Source: Gymnogyps californianus (Eukaryota; Chordata; Aves; Accipitriformes; Cathartidae). Taken from it: a stretch of DNA of 64,000 nt. The DNA lies in the NCBI RefSeq assembly GCF_018139145.2, contig NC_059483.1, forward strand, positions 434,001-498,000, written 5' to 3'. Every line of letters begins with the position of its first letter. The stretch's first letter is position 1. Below are positions 35,801 through 48,880 of the stretch, piece by piece. Both the position numbers and the translations under genes were made by a program. The notes beneath the pieces were generated by a model. The model was given only the letters and a program-made list of their open reading frames with translations. It was not told the DNA's origin and ran no database searches.

Positions 35801-37010
35801 AGCCAGGACCGTGAAGGTCCTCCCAGCTGCACCACCCAGACCAGAAGGCTTCACACTGGGGTTTCCTCTTGCTGAGGTGTCTCCCCCTGACGAGACCAGG
35901 GATGGGGCGCGGGAGGAGGTCCAGCCAGGGTGCCCCTGTGTAGCCAGGGAGCCAGCGGCCCCGCTGCGGCCCCCGGTGCTGCGTCAGCCACCAGCAGCTC
36001 ACAGACCCAGTGGGGGAGTGGGGACACAGTGCTGGTGCCCCCGAGTGCCTCCCCCCAGTGATGCCACATCCAGGCTCAAGGCGCAGACTGGGGACCAGGG
36101 AAGTCCCCGGGGCTCACTGCCCGCCCCGCTGGCGGCAGTAGTCGAGGCCTTGCTGGACGAGCCCCCGTTTTGCTCCCGGAGGCTGGAGGTCTGGTGCTGG
36201 GCCCCAGCCAGGGATCTCAACCTGTGGGCGCGGGCTTTGGGCAGGGAGCGGGGGCAGAGGAGAGCAGGAACTCGCTGTTTTTTCTTGCCACACTTCCCGT
36301 TTCCACAACTTGTGGCCATCCCTGCAGTCCAAAGCCAGATCACGGCGTTTAAAGGTGCTGGTTTTGCTTCTTTATTAGCACGCCTCAGCTCTGACTCACT
36401 TCCTTTCCCACCACCGCTCGTCGTTGGCGAATGCTGAAGGAGGTCCCTGTGCGAGCTCCCATCCTGGAGGCCGGCGGAGCAGCTACTGGCGTGCTTTGGT
36501 CTGTTTCCTTCAGCACGAGCAGTTTCAGTAACTTGCCAGGTCACAGACACACAGGCTGAGGTTCAGGATATACCTGTGCTCCCCGAAGGCCTGTTCCCCA
36601 CCCACGGGCTTCTTAGGAGGAGCAAGCGAACACTAATCAGTGCTCGTGTTTGTTTCCATTTATTGTTGGCTTTGAGCTTGTGGGCTCTCCGCCAGGATGT
36701 TTGATTTTTTTGTCTGGAGCGTCTGGAAACCCTGAGAATTTTGGACAGTGCAGGTAGTCGTCACAACATATAGGTAATCCATCCCTGCCCTTTCAGAGGA
36801 GGATCTGGGGAGGGCTGAAGTTTTTCACCAAGGAAGCTTCTAACACATGCTTGAAGCTCTGGCTAAGGAGGCGTTAATTCATACTCAGGGACTCATGCCA
36901 AGCAGCCTGGCAGAGCAGCCCTCCTCCAGCCAGGCACAGGGAGGTGGAATAACATCCTTGAGGCCACTGATGGCACGGGTGGCAGGTCTCTGTGGGCTGT
37001 TGGCAGGAAG

Positions 37011-37050
37011 CTGGGCTGCTCCTGCACAAGCTGGGCTGCTCCTGCGCGAG
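37011..37050. repeat. Two-copy 20-base tandem duplication
   Basis: CTGGGCTGCTCCTGCACAAG (37011-37030) is followed directly by a copy differing at two positions (37031-37050). Confidence 0.9.
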
Positions 37051-37101
37051 CGTGAACAGGGGCATGGGTGCCCAAGGGCCTCAGAGCGTGCTCGCTGCCG
37101 G

Positions 37102-37155
37102 GTGCTCCTCCTCCAAGGTGGGTGCCGAGTGCTTCTCCTCCGAGGTGGGCGCCGG
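37102..37155. repeat. Two-copy 27-base tandem duplication
   Basis: A 27-base unit beginning GTGCTCCTCCTCC (37102-37128) is repeated with four substitutions (37129-37155), shortly after the 20-base duplication at 37011. Together they mark a small minisatellite-like patch. Confidence 0.85.
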
Positions 37156-39829
37156 CTGCCCCGATGTTGATGCTCGGAGCCTCCTGCTACATCCCTCTGG
37201 TGTGGCGATAGGCAGGGTCCTCGCTCCCCCAAGGAGTCACACCAGTCTCCAGCCACTGCCTAAAGTCTCTTTGAGAGGTGGGAGAGATTTTGAAGCACCC
37301 GCCAGCCCCCAGTGCGTCCCCTCTGCCCCAGGAGCCGCAGGCAGGGGCAGAGCACGGTTTTTGTCACGATCAGAGAAAAATCGTATGAAGCCTGGTTGCT
37401 TTTCCACCTTGATTTACTATCAGCTTTGACAAGCTCCATCTCTTGGCTCCTCCGATACTGCCAGCCGTGTCTAATGCTGTTGATTTGATAATATATCTAA
37501 TCTGGCTTTCTTGAAAACGCCCGGTATCTCAGAGCTGCTGTTCTCCTACTTGAACCATCTTCCTTGTTGCCTTCTTTCTATCTTTCCCAGCTGGGGCCAA
37601 TCTGTCCGGGAAATAGTCCAATTTGCTTCCATCTGATGGGAGCGGATCCCAGCTCAGTTCCCTTCATCTACTCCGGAGTCGAAATCAGCCTAGGTCATTA
37701 TTTTGAAATCCTTCATTTTCCTCCTCTGCATTTTTGCTGCTACTTTTCTCCCTCAGTGGAGGCACTGGTGACAATACCTCTAAATACCTCTTCCTTCAGG
37801 GTTTTCGCAGAGCAACCACCACCCACTCGGCGCGACACGGACGTCTGAGGTCCGGACAAGATATTCCCCACTTCTCAGACCCTCCCGTGGTCTGAGGAGG
37901 AGCACCAGCATCCCGCGTTAGATACAACTTAAACTAGCGGGTCTGGGCCAGGCTTAAATCTCTCCGCAGGCGACCCCTGAGGGCGGGGGGCACCTGAGGC
38001 ACACAGAGCCCCTCCAGCCCGGCGCCAGCCCTCCGTCACACGCCTCCCACAGCTGCCTGGATGGGCTTTGGACCTATGCTGTAGCCTTGTCTCTGGTCCT
38101 ATCTTCTTTTGCTCCTGGCGGGATCCCCTGGATGGGCCCTGGACCTGGTGCGTTGCTTGCCTTGCCTGGGGCTGTCGATGGACCCTGTCAGCAGCACCTG
38201 CCTCTGCCCGCTGTGGTCAGACCCTGCAGGGCTGTGCCCTGTTGGCGAGGGCTCTGCCTGTGCTGGGGCCGCTCTCGCTGCTCCCCAGTGCTCAGCATGG
38301 GGAGAAGGACTCGCTGTTTCTGCACCTTTCATGGTGCTCAGCTGGCGTCACAATCGCTTGGCTCAACCCTCCAGGACCGTGATTTAAGTGGAGCCGTTAA
38401 CTCAGCTGGTGCTGTGCATCCAGGGTCTCTGGATGCAGCATGAGCACGTTGATGTTATTTACATAGTATTTGCTGATCCCAAACACTGCCGCTTCAGCCA
38501 GCCTTTGCAAAAGTGGGTGTAGCTTCAGACTGAAGTAGATGCTGTCTCTGCTGTAAGAGACCTTGCAGGAGAGGGTGAAGCAGTGGGGTTGTGTCAGGAC
38601 CCAGGAGACACAGCCAGCCCAAGGTGCAGGGTTTCCCCGGCAGCCCTCTGACTGTCAGCACAGTGAAAGTGAGCACCGAGGTGCTCTGATCGCCTGGGGC
38701 AAGGAAACCGCAGTGGAGTCATCCCCCAGCCAGAAACATTGCAGATGTTATAACCACGCATGGAGCTTCACCCAGAGCTTGCCCTTGTTTAACACAGAGG
38801 CCCACTGCTATGAGACCTGGGTCTGTTCTGCTGCTGCTCAGTGATCTGCTGGAGGCGGGGGCTGCGTGCACGGATCCACAGTCGAACGGTTGGATCTGTC
38901 AGCCCCAAGAAGCATCATCAGGAGAGATCAAGGGAAACTCCTTGCACCCAGCTCTGAAACACAACTACACAGAGAGGCAAACGTGGCCTGTTGAGGAGTG
39001 CAGAGCAAGGCTGTGTGGGGCCCAAGGGCAGGCTGTGGAAGAGCGGGATGCATGCCGCAGAGCTGCTGGGAACTGCAGGTGAGTGCTGTGTCAATACCTG
39101 AGAAGCTGCCAGGACGTCCTTCTCTTGCTGGGTGGGTCTTCAAGCATTACAGCCACAGTAGCGCTGGCCATCCATGTCTCTGCCATCCTGGGGAACTGAA
39201 ACTGGTAAAGCCTCTGAGGAAGAGCTCCCAGTTTGCATGACTTGGGGTTTCCAGAGCATTACTGGTCACCATGAGGTGGCACAGGAGGTCCTGCTGACGC
39301 AGCTGGGGGTGGCCCTTGTACAGCTCCCTGGGATCAGAGCTGTGCCCCTGAAAATCGGTGCAACCCTCATCTGGGGGTCATCCAGGGAACAAGGCTTCCA
39401 GCACCCTCATCTGGGCACAGGAGGGAAAGCGGGGAGGCCAGACTGGCCCCTGCTTTGGGGCACCGAGCTCAGAGTGATCTTAGCTGGGTGTGTAAATCAG
39501 TGCTTGTGAAAATACTGAGTTGGCCAGTGTAGCTGGTTGGACCTTATGGGTAACTGCGTGTCCGTTTGGCCTGCAGTCAAAAGTGCTTTAAGCGAACGAA
39601 TGCAAACCTGGAGCAAAGTCCTGCCCTCCTGAAGGAGGGGAGGCAACACGGCAGAAATCGGGGAGAGACGGATGTAATGTACTCATCTGTGTGCGGGCTG
39701 AAACGTTCTCGTGGAGTGCAAGGGGTCTCTGCTCTTCGGTTGCTGCGCTGCCTGCAGAGGACAGGCTGGCACATCTGACATGGTCACTAAGCTTTTTCTA
39801 ACTTGATAGCGGTGAAAAGAGAATCGCCG

Positions 39830-41500
39830 CTGAATTGTTTAGTTTATGGATCCACCAAGTTAATTAACCATGATTGATAAGCCACTGCCAGAATGAACCA
39901 TACTGCAGGCTTATCTGTATAATCCCTGTTTGTGTGTTTAAAGACTGATAGGAGAGCCAAAAAAAAAAAAAAATCCAGACAAAAAGATAAGGCTGAAGAT
40001 GCATGGTGATGTCTTGGAAATTTAATTTAGCAGGGAAAATATCCCTTTTAAAACTACATTATTAACTGCTGTCAAGTGACAGCCATTTGGCCTTCACGTG
40101 CTGTAGATGAATTCAGCCAAGTTGTATCAGACCTCTTTTGAAAGCACGGTGTATGCCGCTAACCAGGCTTCTTCCCTGGCGCTCTGGATGCATAAAATCT
40201 GCATGATTGCTTTGCGATGGGGCTTGTCAACAGAGACTGCAGCTGGGTTATGAATCACTTTAATTTGTCATGTGAGCTGGTTTCACACCAAGATCTCCGG
40301 AGGGAAAATGCTGGAAAGTTGGGGGAGGGAGGAGAGGGATGTCAGACGCAACCCCCCTGCCCCGGTTCTTGATGGAAATGTTTCTCCCTCTCCACCAGCT
40401 AATGACTAGTCCTAATTTAATTGAATGGAGTGAAGTGGCCAACATAAAATGTATGTGTTTTGTTTTCACATCTGAGTTTAACATGGCCACAAGTCATAGT
40501 CTGAAATGATTGGGGGTGTTATCAGTCACACAATCTGACATTTTGCCAAAAGGTCTCTTTTGTCTCTTCTCTGAAGTGTGAAAACAAGGGATGCTATTTC
40601 TTGTGTTCTGTAAAGAAAAATGTGGGTTGCAGAGTCTTAAGGAGCCATTAGATGAAGGAAACCAAAGAAGGAAAGAAAAATCAAGACCTCTTCCTTCCGA
40701 TAATCACACAAATACTGGACCTCTAGGGACACTTAATGGAAAACATTTTAGGAAGCACCTGAAAAACTGCCATGGAAATTTCCCAGCCCAGCCATCATAT
40801 TGTCTCCTGCATCCTTTACTGGGATAATCTTGAGAAATATCAAAGAATCAGATAATAATTTGATATATTTCTTTATTTTGTATTTATTTATTCAGTTGCC
40901 ATTAATAACAATAAAAATGAAATTACCCACCCCTGACTCTGAGTTCCCTTGACACTTAGTTAAAGTACACAATTATGCAAAATAGGCAGACTCCCACTGC
41001 ACGTTATCCCAAGCAGCAAAAGCATAAACCAAACATAAGCCCCTCCACAGAGACAAATTACTCACCCATCAAAAGAATTACTCACTGTGGACAAGTAGAC
41101 TTTTACAAGGTTGATTTTTAAGTGTGCAGATGAATGTTACAGCTGGTAAGAATTCATTAGTCAATGAATCTGCAGCAAAGGAAAAGATAAGGAGATATAG
41201 ATTTGTTTTTCCTAAGTGGAAAAGGAAAATATACGCATCTCTCTCTCTCGTATACTGTGCTGCTCAAAAATGAAATGCCCGATTCTCTTCCTTTCTCAAA
41301 TCAGGAAGGTGTTTGATTGTGTGTTTAGCTTTAAGCTCACAATTAGCCCTCCTGAAATTAAAAGAATTATTGTTTTTCTTCAATAGAGTTGCACTGTTAG
41401 ACATCTTTGCAAAGACCACTGCTCCCTACGAGAGGGGCAATGAGTGCAAAGGTATAATATGAATGCCTTTTTCTAACACTCCCTCAACATGCTGCCGTTT
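39830..41500. promoter_or_regulatory. AT-rich repeat-free block, candidate distal regulatory DNA
   Basis: Composition drops from GC-rich to AT-rich for about 1.7 kb, with no repeat and no coding signal. It contains TTAATTAA and other homeodomain-type TAAT sites, and four GATA motifs within 116 bases (39876, 39910, 39947, 39986). A 15-base A run (39959-39973) lies inside the cluster. Such blocks between vertebrate developmental genes often are conserved enhancers, but conservation cannot be judged from one sequence. Confidence 0.35.
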
Positions 41501-44500
41501 CTCTCCTGGTACGTACAGAGCCAGGGATCTGTAGGGCCACCGTGCAGTCTGGCTGGTTTGTGGCTCTGTTGGCATTTGCCAACATCAGGGCTGATTAACA
41601 TGCTATTGAAAACCATCCCCTCCTGGTCCTGAGCAGCCAACCCAACACTTCAGCTCTTCCCAACAAATTACTAATCTGGCCTTGCAACAAGCAGCTCCCC
41701 ACAGCAGCCTGACTGCAATCCTGGTAAACAACATATGTGAGGATGAGCTGGGGAAGCTGCCGTAAAGGCATTCGCTGCTCTCAAATTCCGGCTCCCGCGT
41801 GGCGCACAGACCTGCTGTTACAGCAAGCAGAGCCCACCTGTTGGCAGCACGAACACAGAGGCTAAAATTCAGCGTATGTGCGTGCGTGGTGACTGCAGAG
41901 TACCGCAGAGTCCCTCTGGATGGGGATGATCAGATGCTGCAGCAGCAGAGCACACCTGGGCATCTGGCTGCGTACCTCACGCTGAAGCCTGTTCGTGGCT
42001 AGCGGGCAATATTCACAATGTCTGTGTCTAGCACCTTTACCGAGCGCTACGTAGACGTAATGCTAACCAAAGCTGCGCTGGGACCAGCTTCCTGGGTTAC
42101 TTGGTATTTCCTAAATCCATTCATTCTTCAGTTGCTTCTTCTGATGCTTCCCTCCCCCCTCCCTCCGCAGGCCATGTCCATGGAGGATATGCACATGAGA
42201 GGAGGGAAGAATTGGCCCCTTAGGAAGGAAGTAGACGTTGGCTTTTTTTGTCTGATTCTGGAACAAAAAGCTCCAGCCAGGAGCTGTTCTGATTAGGTCT
42301 TAGTGTAAAACAGATGCAAAGTTTCATGCAACAAGTAAAGTGGCATAGGGAAACTGATATATTTTTACATGCTGTCTTTCCCCATCCCTTGCATGGGATC
42401 AGAGCTATTAGATCTGAAGCTGATTAAGTGTGAGACCCCAGCACAATAACAAAAGTATTGGCCACCAGTTTCTTAATCATTGTCTGGGAGCTGGAGTGCA
42501 ATGTTCCTTTGAAATACAGGCCACAAACAAGCCCTTCCCATTTTTTACTCCCCCCTACTTTCTGTCTCAGAAAGAATGAAAGAAAAACAGGTTTGCTCAC
42601 AGTGCCAGATCTGGAGGCAAGAGGTACATTTACATTCAAACCCTTGCATGAACGTCCAGCTGCAAGAGTTTCCAAGCAAGGCAAAAGCTAGCGAGTGAAA
42701 GGAGTTGGACAATTACACTCATTTGTCTGCCTTGTTTTCATTGAAATAATTCAGGCAAGGCCAACTGTGTTACTTGGGTTCTCTAAGGTATAATTTAGGC
42801 ATGAGATGTTTACAATCAACTCTCATTTGCATCAACCGGGAGGAAAACATGGGATCTGTTGGATATTTCAACTGGCGGGTTAATTACTAGTTTAACCACT
42901 AACATTTATTCAACCTTCTGCATCTGAACAGCCACCGGGCCAGATCCTGCCACTCTTGCTGCAGTGCTTACTCCGCAGGTTTCGCGCAAGCGAGAGGGGA
43001 GTGCAGGACAGGGCCCTGCGAGTACGGTTCTAGTTTTGCTAAGCAGAACTGGTGCCAGAGATGGGTGTCTGACTGAAAGCCCTAGAAATGTTACATCTGC
43101 TGGGAACAACATGCACTTCCTTTTTGCAGTTCCAGGAATGAGCTTAAACAAAGATACTGTTTACTATGGGCCACGCTCTGTCATCCCTGCTAGCAATGAT
43201 TATTGAACCTCTTAGCAAATAGCTTGATAAAATCAATGGGATGGTTTGTGAGATAGGAAACCTCTCCGTGTATGCAAGGAGCTCAGGGAATGCCCCCCAG
43301 ACTCTTTCGTGAGCGCTGCACAGAGAAGTCTAAACACTGCTAAGCAAGACTAAAATGAGCAAGGCAATTGATTGACAGTTTTGATTGAAACCAGAAGTAA
43401 GTTTTGCTGTTTTTTTTTAAACCCAGGCTTAAATAGACATCACTTAGAAGAAGAACATCGATCGAAAGATAAACCCAGTGCATGAGAGGACCCTGAAGGT
43501 GAAAAGTACCATTAAGTAGGTTAAAGGAGTCTGCCCTCGTATGACAAGCAGTTCTCTGTGCGAGAGGACAGAGGGCACCAAGAGGGAGATAAGAAGATTA
43601 TGAGGTCAGATTCCAGGTTACGGAAACCTCGGTGGCTCTCTCCGTCTCGGGCACCCCTGTGCGGGTTGCAGGCGAGAGCCTAATGCGTGCCAGCTGTGAT
43701 GGTTTTGGTGCTACTTGCACCTCTCCTCCGGGATCTGACCCAAACCTGTCAACTAATTCCTATGTGCCTGTGGCTCTCTGGGTGGGAACAAATTTTGGCT
43801 ATTTAGCCGCCTGGCCTGAAAGGGCTTGCTGGCAGGGAGGAGAAAGGCCCCATATTCCATGACACGTCCTAAAGTCAGCAAGTGAAATGCGTGTTTTCCC
43901 ACCGTGACCCCTGACAGACCCTCGGTCGCCTCCCCCGGGCGGCGGGGACGGCCGAGGCACTTGCCGGGGAGGAGTGGAACAACGCTGGGCTCAGCCCCGA
44001 GCGCTCGGGGCTGGGTGGCCCTGCAGAGCGGGAGGGAGACAAAACCGGGTCCTGTCCCGGATAGGTGTTCTGCTGCTGATCGCATGCGGTGGAAATCCCA
44101 GGTTCAGGTCTGGGAGGACACAAAAGCTGACGGAGCCCAAATCTGACCCGACGGTGTGAGTGAACCGGGTTTGGCTCTGTCCAGCCCCCGGTGAACAAAT
44201 CCTCCCGACACACACCTCGTCTCGAGAGGCAGAGGAGCTCAGCGCCCAGGCTGTCACCTTCAGCGCAGAGCCAGCGCCTGCAGCTTGTTAGTCCTCATTA
44301 CTATTAAAGCTCATTATTGCTCTCTCTTCAGATGAACGCCATGAAGCGAAGGGTTGCTGCCGTTTCCCTAGCCTTTCCAGGGCTAAGCAGGCCATTTAAT
44401 TCAATGAAGCTATTGCTCTGCACCCTATGTAAGCGGCTACAGCACTTACATTGAACTCAGGTAAGACGGCAGTGTTATTTGTATGATTCCTTCTACCCTT

Positions 44501-47500
44501 GTGGGGCAGAAGACGCTGAGAAAAGGGAGTCCCCTGTGACATCCACGACCCCTGAAATACACTGCACACCTATGTACAATGTGATACATGGATGTGAAAA
44601 TAGCAAAAAGACTACTGCTTAGGTAGAAAGATGGAACGGCTGACATTCAAGTGATAGAAGTACCCCAATCTTTAACTGTATGGTGTTTACATTTTAAAAC
44701 AGAGTGTTGAAAGGTCATTTTAACTATTTAGGCTGTTTGATTACCTTTTCTTTTCCACTCTCCTCAGGTTGCTCCATCTCTCTTTGCTTTACCACTATTT
44801 CTGCTCAGTTTCAGTGTCACATTCACTGGTGGGTGAAGCACTTTGGGTGCCTGTTCTACTGGGTTATCCAGATAGTCCAAAGAAAAAGCTGGTTTCATTT
44901 GTATAAAGATTCGTGTGAATGTTCCCATCAGTACGCAGTTTTGTAACAATGCGTATTTTACATCATTGATTTTGTGGGGAGTTCAGACACAATTACATAT
45001 ACATGCACAGAAGCATGCAGATTGTACAGACAGTATCTTTGCAGGCAAAACTGAAACCGCCTGATAGCTCTCCTTTTCTGCTTTTCTGCTACAAAATTCA
45101 AAATGCTACAACTAGTCCAGTATAGGACTTGCTGACATTTTAAATGTATATGTGTGCACATGTCTTTTTTTATACAGGTATGTGTACATGTGTGACTTTT
45201 AACTTCTGGCTTATCTCTAAGATTAATTAATGTGTTGACTGCACATGAGAAATGTGTAAACCTTTAAGACTGTTGGGGTCACCAAGGAAATGTCAAGAAC
45301 GAGATCACACTGTTTACAATATGTCCAAAAATATACACCACCAGAAGACACCCCACAAGTGACATTATAATGAGACACCTATTAGAGGCAATGTGAAACA
45401 CATGCTGCTGGATGCCGCACGTCAAAGATTTATCTCGAAATTGCAGCTAGCAGGCCATTGGAAGACATAGGTATGAAAATAATTCAGGTGTCCTAGTAAA
45501 AAGGAGTGGGCACATACATTTGTAACTAATGCCTGCTAGTAAGTTACTCGGAGAGGCTGATCCTGCACCTCTATTCAAATGCCGGGACACGGCGCAAGAG
45601 CTGCAGGATCTGATCAGCCCGTGTGGAGCGCAGCGAGGTCGAGGAGGGTCTTCCCGTAATGGCCGAGTGCTGCCTTGCCTTTACTGGAAGCGGCACAGGC
45701 ACATTGTGGGCAAGGTTGGGAGCGCAGGTGGGGTGCAAGGGAAGGGCTTGGGGCTGGCCGCAGGTGGGTCGCTGGCAGGGACCTCTGGGCTGGAGTTCAA
45801 GCAGGGCAGCACAGGGTGTGAAGGTTAGGGTGCTGGAGGACGGGAGTGATGGGCCGGGGCTGGGTAGACGCCAGGAGGGTCCCCGGTGGTAGTACCCAGG
45901 TGCTGGTACCCAGCTCGGTTTACTGCCGGGTGCGGTAATTACTGCTCAGGTAGGTTTTGGAGATGATGCGGTCAAGGGCTATCTGAACAAGGCTCGTGGC
46001 TGGGACGGGCTGGCGTTACGAGGCTGGGGTTAAAACCAGCTGAGGATCCGGCGAGCAGAGGCTGTGAGTCAGCACTACAGCTGGATGCAGGAGCTACGGG
46101 ACGGTGCGCAGGGCTGCGTTTGGCAAGCGCTAGATGCCTGGCCGAGGGTCATAGCAACGACAAGTGACTTGAAGCTGGGGCTGACCTTGGCAGAAGCCGA
46201 TGAATTCGCATGGGCCCTGGGTCCGGCAGCGTCTGCGGAGCCGGTTCAGGGCAGGTGGCGGCCGCGGCTGCTCAGCTGGGATTAGGAGGGGGCCTGTCGG
46301 AGGGAACTGAGGATGTAGGATGGAGCCGGGAGGTGCCACCTGGGGTATACAGAGGTTTACCAGCAACGGGCCCTGCCCAGCGGAGGGCACATCTGGAGCT
46401 GGTCTGGGGACTGCTCTGTTCAGCCCGGTGGAGGTGCTTAGAGCTGGACACACCAAATACAGAGTTGACTCAGAGCTCGGTGCAACACGGTGTATCTTTT
46501 AAAGCAATACGAGATTTTAACCAAAGTGCTTAGGATTGTATTGAGATGTACAAAGCAAGCAATAATTTTACAATTAACCACATTTAACCCTTTCACTTCA
46601 AAGCACGTAATGAGCATCAGCACTGAAGCCTCAACAAGCCCAGTGAACATGGGAGAGAATAACATTGAAGCCACTCAGGTAAGTCAAATTGGTTGGAATT
46701 AACAAGGGTAGTGTGGGCTATAATAATATATTTACAGCCTGGTGATTATACTGTGGGAAGGAAGGGAAGGGAATTAAATCCCTGCTTAGTTTAAGCTGCA
46801 TTTTAGTGCAGCCAGTTCTTCAGTAGTACACAGTTAAAAATGTAGTCTGTCAAATCCCGCTGACATATTTTGGCAATAGATATTTCCTCTAATTGAAAGC
46901 AATTGTTGTGTTGTAAGCTTTCCCCTTTCCCATTTGTTTTGGTTAACAAGTAGTGGTGGCCTGTCTACTTCAGCACGTATTGAGCAACTGCTCACTGGAA
47001 AGTTAGCATATTGCAAAGAGTGCGGCACGATCCTGCCTGACTTCATAAGGAAAAACTTCCTCCAGGCTTCAGCGGAGGATGTTTGAACAAAGCTGGTAGG
47101 ATCAGCCTTGCTGATTGTTATTGCAGGGCTTTGCTCTTTGGGTCAGCTAGGGCCTTCATGTGTGAATCCCGGGGTAAAAACCAGGCTCGCTTCCAACGCA
47201 GCCAAGCTTTGTTTTGAACAATCAGCATGGCCCCCGCTGTGAATCCCACGAGGGGATGCTCTGCTTTATGTTGCATTCGCTTCCTTTGCTCGGAGCCAAG
47301 TACTGCATCCTACACTGCTGGAACGCAGTCAAGACGCGCAGGGCCTGCGCAGACGGCCTGACGCAGACTAGACGTGGCCGGCCCCTGTTGTGACGGGCGC
47401 TGCTGCCGCTCCAGCAGGAGCTTTTAAAGCCGTGGGCGGGCAGGGCCCTGCGGCCCTGGGGGGGCTTAACAAGCCCCTGCTCGGCCAGTCCAGGCAAAAC

Positions 47501-48880
47501 GATGCTAAAACCACCGCTGCCCGCAGCGACTGCGCCAGCGCTGCTGCTTCCCTGCGGCGTGAGCAGCGGGGCACCGCCGTGGCGCGTCACGAGCCGGGCA
47601 GCAGTGTTTGCGGCTCTCGGGACCTGGTGGGGAGCAGCTGCCCGGCCCCAGCGGGGCGTCGAGGCCGGTGCTGAGTTGGGACCTGCAAAGCAGGGCCTGT
47701 GCACCAAGGTGCCGGGGGCTCGCATCCTCCCACCTCTGTGCTCTGGGGAACGTGTCTGTGCTGTCCTCGTAGGACGTCAGTCAGGGTGCTCGGTCTTGAA
47801 ACACCCTTTATCTGACACCCCTCTGAAGCTCAGAGATGTGCCACGTACCTCAGTTTCCCCGGAGTTCAGAGCAGGACTGGATGAAACCCTCCTTTACCCT
47901 GTAGTCACATCGAGCCTGATCATCTTGCCAGAAACCCCCTCAGGCTGGTGCTGGTCGGGACCCAGCCGAAGAAGGGACCTTATTCTGCCATGCACACCTG
48001 CACCCATGCCTGCCTGTGACGCCCCTCGGTCTGCATTGACAAGGGACAGGTATGGACGAGAGACCATTAGCGTAGCGAGGCTGGGGCTCGAAGGGATTGT
48101 GTCTTCATCCGACCACTAGCCCCAGCACGTGCTGGATTTCCCACAGAGCAGAGCTGGAGACGCATTTGAGCTCACGAGCCATGTTTCCAGCCCTGACTGG
48201 TGTGAAGCTGGGGGAATTGAGTGCTGAGCCCTTCCTAAGCCTCTAAGGAAAATAAAAGCAACAGGTCACCAAGGAGACCTGCAGGAAAACTGGAGAACCT
48301 GCTGCTTTTGCATCCCGGCTGAGGGCCCAAACGGTGAAAGCACTCCTTTCCACCCACAGCACCCGGGTCAAACCCCAGCACAGGCTACAAAAGACACATT
48401 TTTTTATTGCCTTGTGATAAACCTCCTGGTCTGGAAAATCCTGCCGTTATTGTGTGTGTGAACTTTCACCAGCACCGAATCTGTCATTAACCTAGAAGGA
48501 GACCTTTTCATGCTCACAACCTCTGTCTGCACAGCTCCTCTCTGGAGGCGAATCCCTCATGGTGAACACGTCAGCCGGCTGCACGCTGCAGACAAGGTTA
48601 TGACTGCATTACATACTCTGAAGGGAGCAATGCTCTATATTACACTGGGAAAGGTTCATCTTTGAAAACAAAGAGGCGTGAGGAAAAAAAAGCGTGATTT
48701 TAACCAGAAAGTGCCTCAGGTCCCCATAAATCCCTCTCCCCCTTGCTCAGACCAGGGCTGGAGGCCGGCAGCAGGGTGGCAGCGGAGCATGCTGCGCCCG
48801 TGCGATTCCTGCTACAGCCATTTTCAGCGAAGCCTGAGACCACACCGGAGCGTGTGTTTAGATTAAAGGACGTTTGGGAA
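41500..48880. other. Intergenic, no gene supported
   Basis: Alternating AT-rich (42.7-43.4, 44.6-45.5, 46.5-47.2 kb) and GC-rich (43.9-44.1, 45.6-46.4, 47.3-47.7 kb) segments. No open frame has recognisable similarity. The block at 47330-47680 has a CTGCGCAGAC segment resembling half of an NRF1 site and is CpG-rich, so it may be a minor CpG island. No clear transposon is visible. Confidence 0.65.

Larger units (their letters stand above)
32860..39830. other. Intergenic, GC-rich, no gene supported
   Basis: Mostly GC-moderate to GC-rich DNA with many incidental open frames on both strands but no recognisable protein, conserved motif or convincing splice chain. A denser GC block runs from about 35340 to 36480. 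Two small tandem duplications lie at 37011-37050 and 37102-37155. An unannotated non-coding RNA cannot be excluded. Confidence 0.65.

Noticed and set aside
35727..36437. 236-codon plus frame in a GC-rich block
   Set aside because: Pro-rich low-complexity sequence with overlapping frames on the other strand and no family resemblance.
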